From contig CALHRB010000333.1 of NCBI GenBank assembly GCA_938038165.1, positions 1 through 19,689 on the forward strand: a stretch of 19,689 nt of DNA, given 5' to 3'. Every line of letters begins with the position of its first letter. Position 1 is the stretch's first letter. Shown piece by piece: positions 15,901 to 19,689 of the stretch. This DNA is from Candidatus Kapaibacterium sp. GTDB lineage: Bacteria > Bacteroidota > Ignavibacteria > Kapaibacteriales > UBA2268. The position numbers were made by a program, and so were the translations under genes. A model generated the notes under the pieces. That model had not been told where the DNA came from, made no database searches, and worked only from the letters and a program-made list of their open reading frames with translations.

Positions 15901-16388
15901 GCTTTATCGTCAAGTTTTTCAGTTACAAATAAACCACAATGTGGCGAGCCGTTTTCGAATGGTTCTATAGAGGAAACCTCGACATAAATCTCAAAATTAT
16001 CAGAAACCTTTAAGTAATCAAATCTATAACCGGCTAATAGAACGCTTTGATCAACGCCATATCCAGATGATTCAATTATAAAAGCATTTGTAACAACTGT
16101 GTCAATTCCACTGGCATATAAGTGAACAAAGGATTTTGCTTTTATTATTGTATCGGGCAGTTTATATGCTTTAGCGTAATCATTCTTATCATAAATCCGA
16201 TAGTTTTTCAAACTTAATGATTGATTAGTAGGATTAAATAATTCTACCCAATCATAAGATTTATAATCATTATTAAATAAGGACTGAGAGTTTTTGGGCA
16301 TTAACTCGTTGATTCTAATATCATCGGACTTAGTTTTGGGGACTAAGATACAACAAATAATAAATGAAATTATTAAAGCTTTCAACAT
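12906..16388 (-). CDS. Secreted multidomain protein: lamin-tail, CotH, type IX sorting domain
   Basis: A 1160-residue cell-surface or secreted protein (positions below count from the TTG at 16391, one more than from the chosen ATG 16388). Signal peptide 1-22. A lamin-tail (LTD) domain starts at INELMP (27) and DWVELFNP (47), breaks off near 95, and resumes at HTNFKLSEDGETLYLW (295) to GRRPDG and TPSKSN (352). Between lies a DUF1349-like jelly-roll region (about 108-266). Next come a chitobiase-C-like segment (IYYTLDGSIPT, 392-402) and a CotH domain (about 480-760, with LRLRNSSGDW, INGEFFGLYNLREH and NDFDWSFG at 699-706). An InlB-type repeat (FVGWSKKD, 876-883) leads to a second LTD (VVNEIMYKP, WFELYNPNN, TPGKAN). 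The C terminus FHVYPNPANDFISI onward is a Por/type IX sorting domain. CotH proteins are atypical kinases; the substrate here is unknown. Confidence 0.85.
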   Translation of the reverse strand: MLKALIISFIICCILVPKTKSDDIRINELMPKNSQSLFNNDYKSYDWVELFNPTNQSLSLKNYRIYDKNDYAKAYKLPDTIIKAKSFVHLYASGIDTVVTNAFIIESSGYGVDQSVLLAGYRFDYLKVSDNFEIYVEVSSIEPFENGSPHCGLFVTEKLDDKAPFVALYYQNLNYSNVYRFCYRDSFFVTPKIEYQQFNNPNRTGYLRMQRILDTIYTFCEDKERFILQSSKKYFPAKNVFIGIATASSDKNRLVRFSFRNLKVNRQQYDFKKLQSFEKNTELPGRRYLSQEIHTNFKLSEDGETLYLWNPEGVLIDTFEFPKITPDVSIGRRPDGTDSIYYFKKGTPSKSNQVAGFFYGITKAPSFSVSESWFSSPLKVKIIKSDSSQKIYYTLDGSIPTQNSELYQYEEFEFNKNTVLRSIAIKDKFLPSEITTKTFFINESSSLPVASIACHYQHLTNDDSTGMFDKRFEDIRESVNFEFIDNNKNLVYSSQMEMRLFGHGIARGWSQPSLRLDTRDFLGSKNINYKFFGEGSQKNYETLRLRNSSGDWTHSFSRDVFVAELAKKIPSQISARFQPLLSFINGEFFGLYNLREHINESFLASKYNTPEDSVNIIRNFNEVTSGSVSSLFKFLNYLFKSNIEDSTVIKEIKRKLDLNNLFDYTILSLYTSNYDWPFNNIIAWNSGQYDECWRFICNDFDWSFGLDAYVTHPENDCVFRFFANKDSAGWLFSKIVSKVLENPDFKVKFLNRTADLLNTTFLSHPVKQLIDSIHNLYNREIQRQRAKHPDCMEFRDESHLAMLDFAERRPEILRQHFVEQFKLSGTAKLKLSSNIKNLKIRVNSLLLDLNEPFEGIYFKDIPVDIKIDNSNNYEFVGWSKKDIPNQSNIKLILEDSTELMAIFKTHDELQAIVVNEIMYKPSNDKDCRDWFELYNPNNKELNLEGYIFKDDNDSHIYTFPANTIIPPRGYLVVSENPTEFKKFYYDVSNLVGGFTFGIGTKDQIRIFDSFGELIDSVAFKNSLPWPLGAEGTGYSIELTNPVLDNNRGENWRIASIFLGTPGKANSTFSSVEKYFRLTNNFFHVYPNPANDFISISIEVEELANKLFEKENYLKIYNSLGECVFSEMLILSNNHQVNVSKLAQGLYFIQYSDFRASFIKI

Positions 16389-16432
16389 CAATTCTCTTTA
16401 CTATTCAATGTACTTCGTCAAACCAAAAAGAG

Positions 16433-16449
16433 TTATCAGGATTTGATAA
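16433..16449. promoter_or_regulatory. Palindromic operator-like site upstream of the CotH gene
   Basis: TTATCA (16433-16438), GGATT, TGATAA (16444-16449): a perfect 6-base dyad 44 bases before ATG 16388, in the 102-base gap after aspS. On the minus strand a TAATTTTG box, matching TAnnTTTG, begins at 16458 and ends at 16451, directly upstream of the dyad. Both features fit a regulated promoter for the CotH gene. Confidence 0.35.
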
Positions 16450-16490
16450 ACAAAATTATAACAAAAAAACTGATTAAAAGTTACAAAATC

Positions 16491-18260
16491 TCAGGAATTA
16501 ATAAGCTTTATCCCTAATTCTGTTAATTGTTTTTCATCAACAAAGGTTGGAGCTCCATCCATAAGAGACAGTCCGCTTGTTGTTTTAGGAAAAGCAATAA
16601 CGTCGCGAATGTTTTCAGTACCGCACAAAGTCATAACAATACGGTCTAACCCCAAAGCTATGCCACCATGAGGCGGGGCGCCAAATTTTAAGGCATCAAG
16701 CAAAAAACCGAATTTGGCTTCTGCTTCTGATTGACTCATTCCAAGCAAAGAAAAGATTCTGGATTGGACAGAACCATCGTGTATTCTAATGCTGCCTCCT
16801 CCGATTTCAGCTCCGTTAACAACTATATCGTATGCCTTTGCTCTAACTCTCTCTGGTTGTTTTTCCAGCAATGCTAAATCTTCATCCATTGGCGAAGTGA
16901 AAGGATGATGCATAGATACATATCTTTTTTCCTCATCGTCGAATTCAAGTAAAGGAAAGTCTGTTACCCATAAAAATGAAAACTTATTCGAAATATTCTG
17001 AATTATTCCAGTTTGTTTTGCAATTTCGTTCCTCAAAGCTCCCAAAACTGTATAACATCTGAGCTTGTTAGAGGAAATTATCAAAAGCAAATCTCCCTCT
17101 TCTGTATTTGATGCAGCAATAATCGAATCTAATTCATTAGTATTAAAAAATTTGGATATAGGTGAATTAATCTCTCCATTTTGCAGTTTCATCCAGGCAA
17201 GACCCATTGCTCCGTATTTTTTTGCAAATTCGGTAAGTTCGTCTAATTTCTTTCTTGAAAAGCCAGCGCAACCTTTTGCGTTTATTAATGCAACTTCACC
17301 CCCTGAATTAATGGTATCTGTGAAGACTTTGAACTGACAGTTTTTTACTATATCTGTTATAGTAACAATCTCCATCTGAAACCTTGTGTCGGGTTTATCG
17401 CTTCCGAACCGAGTCATTGCCTCATAATAACTCAGCCTTGGAAATGGAATTGAAATCTCTAAATTCAATATATCCTTCCAGATTTTTTGGAATAACCCTT
17501 CAATTAATTGGAAAATATCTTCTCTGTTTATGAATGACATTTCAATATCAATTTGTGTAAATTCCGGTTGCCTGTCGGAACGCAAGTCCTCATCACGGAA
17601 GCATTTGACAATCTGGACGTATCTGTCAAATCCGGAAATCATCAGTATTTGCTTGAAAATTTGTGGTGATTGGGGCAAAGCATAAAATCGCCCTTTGTTA
17701 ATTCTGCTTGGGACCAAAAAATCTCTTGCTCCTTCAGGGGTTGATTTCATTAGGACGGGTGTTTCAACTTCTATGAACCCCATCGAGTCAAAGTATGAAT
17801 GAACGGTCTGATAAAGCTTATGCCTTGCAATAAAATTCTTTTGCAAGGATTGCCTTCGTAAATCGAGATACCTGTAACGAAGTCTTAGCTCTTCACTGGT
17901 TTCCAAATCATCTTTTATTTCGAACGGAGGCAACTCAGAGCGGTTGATGATTTCAAAATCATTTATTAAAATCTCGATTAAACCTGTAGGAATCTTTGGA
18001 TTTGGATTTTCTCTTTTTCTTACAATACCTTTTGCCCAGATAACGAATTCGGATTTAAGCTCTTTACTTTTTTCAGCTAATTCCGGGGTTTCGCTTGGTT
18101 CAATAACAAGTTGCGTGATTCCGTATCTATCCCTGAGGTCAATAAAAATTAAACCGCCCATGTCTCTTAGGACAGAAATCCAACCATTTAAGGTAACTTC
18201 CTGATGCTCATTTTCAATTCTTAGTTCTCCGCAGGTATGTGTTCGTTTTTGAAATATCAT
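16491..18260 (-). CDS. aspS: Aspartyl-tRNA synthetase
   Basis: A 589-residue class IIb synthetase that charges tRNA-Asp. The N-terminal OB-fold anticodon-binding domain covers about 1-110 (LNGWISVLRDMGGLIFIDLRD). Motif 2 lies in FRDEDLRSDRQPEFTQIDIE, and motif 3 in GIALGLDRIVM near the C terminus. A GAD-type insert (SGGEVALINAKGCAGFSRKK region) marks the bacterial form. The length is standard. ATG 18260 begins the normal N terminus and there is no Shine-Dalgarno. At the two positions reported to separate discriminating from non-discriminating enzymes, this protein has Met34 and Glu84, neither the His/Gly of the non-discriminating type nor the Leu/Lys of E. coli. The STAS gene lies 79 bases upstream on the same strand, so cotranscription is possible. 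Confidence 0.96.
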   Translation of the reverse strand: MIFQKRTHTCGELRIENEHQEVTLNGWISVLRDMGGLIFIDLRDRYGITQLVIEPSETPELAEKSKELKSEFVIWAKGIVRKRENPNPKIPTGLIEILINDFEIINRSELPPFEIKDDLETSEELRLRYRYLDLRRQSLQKNFIARHKLYQTVHSYFDSMGFIEVETPVLMKSTPEGARDFLVPSRINKGRFYALPQSPQIFKQILMISGFDRYVQIVKCFRDEDLRSDRQPEFTQIDIEMSFINREDIFQLIEGLFQKIWKDILNLEISIPFPRLSYYEAMTRFGSDKPDTRFQMEIVTITDIVKNCQFKVFTDTINSGGEVALINAKGCAGFSRKKLDELTEFAKKYGAMGLAWMKLQNGEINSPISKFFNTNELDSIIAASNTEEGDLLLIISSNKLRCYTVLGALRNEIAKQTGIIQNISNKFSFLWVTDFPLLEFDDEEKRYVSMHHPFTSPMDEDLALLEKQPERVRAKAYDIVVNGAEIGGGSIRIHDGSVQSRIFSLLGMSQSEAEAKFGFLLDALKFGAPPHGGIALGLDRIVMTLCGTENIRDVIAFPKTTSGLSLMDGAPTFVDEKQLTELGIKLINS

Positions 18261-18339
18261 AAAGAATTATATGTAATTAATTGAAAAAATAGAGGATAAT
18301 GAGGGAAAAAAACAAGCAAAAGAAAATAATGTGCATAAA

Positions 18340-18708
18340 TTATTCTTTTGATTTTACATTTTTCTCAAAAAAAGCGAGTGCTTCATCGAAATTGTCGAAA
18401 ATTGGAATTATAGCATTTAATTTAATTATTTCAAAACCGGATTTAATGAATTTTGGCAATTGAAACACAACAATTCTTCCGTCATAAGCTATTATTTCAT
18501 TATGGGTTTTTACGATTAATCCTATTGCCTGAGAAGTAAAAAGTTTGACTTTCTCGAAGCTTAAAGCAATTTTTCTTGCTCTTTTGCTAATCAATTCACT
18601 GAGAGCCAAAGATAATTCATCGCTCCCATCTTGACTGCCTGTGAATAAACCTTCAAGATATAAAATATTTATGTTGTTTCGAACATCTTTTGTGATTTTT
18701 GATTCCAT
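18340..18708 (-). CDS. STAS-domain protein (anti-sigma factor antagonist-like)
   Basis: A 122-residue single-domain protein with the STAS pattern: strand NINILYLEGLFTG (12-24), helix DELSLALSELISKRARK (30-46), strand IALSFEKVKLF (47-57), then TSQAIGLIVKTHNEI, strand GRIVVFQLP and the final helix FDEALAFFEKNV. In SpoIIAA/RsbV-type antagonists the loop reads D-S-S/T-G; here it is Thr58-Ser59-Gln60-Ala61, so the acid and one hydroxyl are missing and control by phosphorylation is uncertain. No partner kinase or sigma factor is encoded nearby. ATG 18708 follows a TAAATTTG box (18741-18734 on the minus strand) that matches the Bacteroidetes -7 consensus at a leader distance of about 20 bases. Confidence 0.75.
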   Translation of the reverse strand: MESKITKDVRNNINILYLEGLFTGSQDGSDELSLALSELISKRARKIALSFEKVKLFTSQAIGLIVKTHNEIIAYDGRIVVFQLPKFIKSGFEIIKLNAIIPIFDNFDEALAFFEKNVKSKE

Positions 18709-18766
18709 AAATATATTTTAAGATAAAAAAAAACAAATTTAAAAAAAGACAGACTAATTAAAAAAT

Positions 18767-18802
18767 AAAAAACCATCAGCAACCAAATACTGATGGTTTT
18801 TT
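18767..18802 (-). terminator. Intrinsic terminator after the Gln-rich small protein gene
   Basis: AAAAAACCATCAG (18767-18779), ten-base loop, CTGATGGTTTTTT (18790-18802): a perfect 13-base stem with T/A runs at both ends. On the minus strand it starts 22 bases after the stop of the small gene and isolates it from the STAS gene. Confidence 0.88.
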
Positions 18803-18824
18803 GACTTATTTAATGAAACAATTA

Positions 18825-19046
18825 CTAAACTTTTACATCAAGAAAACCTTTTGCTATTTGATTTTGAGCCACCTGCTGAATTTGCAGAACGGGTTGGGCA
18901 CTTGACAAAATTTGAAGAATTTGATTTTGGGTGCTTCCTGCATCAATAGTCTGCTTAAAAATATCCTTTTGAATCTCGTTTTGCACAGTTGTGGCGGCTT
19001 TTTCGCCAGACTGAGTCTGTTGCTTCTGAATTTTTTCGATAATCAT
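18825..19046 (-). CDS. Small Gln-rich protein of unknown function
   Basis: Seventy-three residues, 16 of them Gln, with no Arg, Cys, Trp, Tyr or His and only two Phe. The sequence is probably helical throughout: a charged N-terminal part (IIEKIQKQQTQSGEK), then NEIQKDIFKQTIDAGSTQNQ, and a C-terminal amphipathic part (ILQILSSAQPVLQIQQVAQN). There is no signal peptide. AGAAGGG eight bases before ATG 19046 is a strong ribosome-binding site, and a perfect terminator follows at 18802, so the gene is very likely real and monocistronic. I do not recognise the family. The size and composition loosely recall small oligomerising helical proteins such as the RebB group, but I see no diagnostic motif. 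Confidence 0.72.
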   Translation of the reverse strand: MIIEKIQKQQTQSGEKAATTVQNEIQKDIFKQTIDAGSTQNQILQILSSAQPVLQIQQVAQNQIAKGFLDVKV

Positions 19047-19183
19047 TTTTTACACCCTTCTTTAAAGAATCTAAAATAATTATCGTCAAAAAGTTAAGTT
19101 TCTTTAACAAATTGCCGAATAAATGGTTTCCTAAGTTGCAAAAATCTTATTAATTTTGAATAAATAATATTTTATAAATAAAT

Positions 19184-19255
19184 GGCGCATTCGTCTAGCG
19201 GTTAGGACGCCGGCCTCTCACGCCGGTAACACGGGTTCGATTCCCGTATGCGCTA
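19184..19255 (+). tRNA. tRNA-Glu (anticodon CTC)
   Basis: Full cloverleaf of 72 bases without encoded CCA. The acceptor stem GGCGCAT pairs with ATGCGCT (one G-U at the end), with discriminator A at 19255. The D-arm is GTCTAGCGGTTAGGAC. The anticodon stem CCGGC/GCCGG encloses the loop CTCTCAC, with CTC at 19217-19219, which reads GAG. The T-arm is ACGGG-TTCGATT-CCCGT. The D-loop and anticodon loop match the common bacterial tRNA-Glu pattern. The last three bases overlap the stop codon of the opposite-strand cupin gene. Confidence 0.95.
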
Positions 19256-19588
19256 CATATTCATCACAATATTTCCAGTTTTCAAAGTTGAAATCGGTTC
19301 AAACAGCATAATCCATACTTCTTCCTCAGCGACTGACCTATGCTCAACCCCATGAGGAACAATAAGAAATTCGTTTTCGTTCACTTCGATCACTTGATCT
19401 CGCAATTCCATCTTGAATTTGCCACTTACCACAAAGAACATTTCGTCTTCCATATCGTGTTTGTGCCAGATGAATTCACCCTGAAACTTCACTAACTTAA
19501 TGTATTGTCCGTTAAGTTCACCAACAACCTTGGGCTCCCAATATTCCTTAATTTCGTTTAAATGATTAATTATATTAACTTTCTGCAT
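19253..19588 (-). CDS. Small single-domain cupin protein
   Basis: A 111-residue protein with a complete cupin barrel. Motif 1 is WHKHDMEDEMFFVVSGKFKM (His41, His43, Glu47 or nearby, and a conserved Gly), and motif 2 is FLIVPHGVEHRS, which supplies the last His. These residues form the usual metal site, so a metal-bound fold is expected. Small cupins include isomerases, dioxygenases and ligand sensors, and sequence alone does not choose between them. ATG 19588 starts a sensible N-terminal segment (QKVNIINHLNEIKEYWEP). The stop TAG uses the last three bases of the convergent tRNA-Glu gene. The 101 bases upstream to the window end hold no gene I can see. Confidence 0.8.
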   Translation of the reverse strand: MQKVNIINHLNEIKEYWEPKVVGELNGQYIKLVKFQGEFIWHKHDMEDEMFFVVSGKFKMELRDQVIEVNENEFLIVPHGVEHRSVAEEEVWIMLFEPISTLKTGNIVMNM

Positions 19589-19689
19589 AAAATTTTGAAC
19601 TATTGTTGAACATCATTATTTTTTCATTTTATGAGTATAAAGTATAATCAATTTTAAAAATTAGTTATCAATCAACCCTCTGCCAGTCT

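Noticed and set aside
19136..19166. TTGCAA...TAAATA as the promoter of tRNA-Glu
   Set aside because: The spacer is 19 bases and the -10 match is weak in very AT-rich DNA, so it is not convincing.
1..19689. CRISPR arrays, insertion sequences, integrase genes, prophage or attachment sites
   Set aside because: No regularly spaced repeats, transposase or integrase motifs, or terminal inverted repeats were seen; tRNA-Glu is not followed by a direct repeat of its 3' end in the window.

Overview
The window is AT-rich, gene-dense bacterial chromosome with no phage, insertion-sequence or CRISPR signal. A secreted protein ends in a type IX secretion (Por) sorting domain. Ribosome-binding sites are used patchily: strong before some genes, absent before gmd, fcl, pyrE and aspS. 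Together these point to the Bacteroidetes/Chlorobi (FCB) group. An Ignavibacteria- or Kapabacteria-like lineage is my best guess, but it cannot be fixed from this window alone.

Layout. 1-3101 (+): the 3' part of an AddA-type helicase-nuclease for double-strand-break repair. 3166-5788 (+): the two-step GDP-L-fucose pathway, gmd then fcl. The fcl frame runs without a stop into a complete YccU-like CoA-binding protein, and the junction is an A8 run. 7725-5828 (-): an M28 metallopeptidase followed by pyrE, preceded by a C69 dipeptidase (9415-7736), all closely spaced on one strand. An MFS transporter (9567-10952, +) is divergent from these, and the two sides appear to share overlapping promoters. 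The C69, M28 and MFS genes look like a peptide-breakdown and uptake set. 11115-11795 (-): a PlsC-type acyltransferase, divergent from a small Cys-rich protein (11919-12119, +) with its own terminator. A small outer-membrane barrel protein follows (12251-12763, +). A bidirectional terminator separates it from a 1160-residue secreted CotH/lamin-tail protein (16388-12906, -), which lies downstream of aspS (18260-16491, -), a STAS-domain protein (18708-18340, -) and a Gln-rich small protein with a clear terminator (19046-18825, -). tRNA-Glu(CTC) at 19184-19255 (+) meets a cupin gene (19588-19253, -) tail to tail, overlapping by three bases.

Most genes are ordinary housekeeping or accessory genes. 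The points most worth a second look are the fcl-YccU junction, the lamin-tail domain split by an inserted jelly-roll domain, two unrecognised small proteins (Cys-rich and Gln-rich), and the symmetric divergent promoter pair. I see no multi-gene system that is clearly new. No stretch longer than 300 bases lacks a gene.
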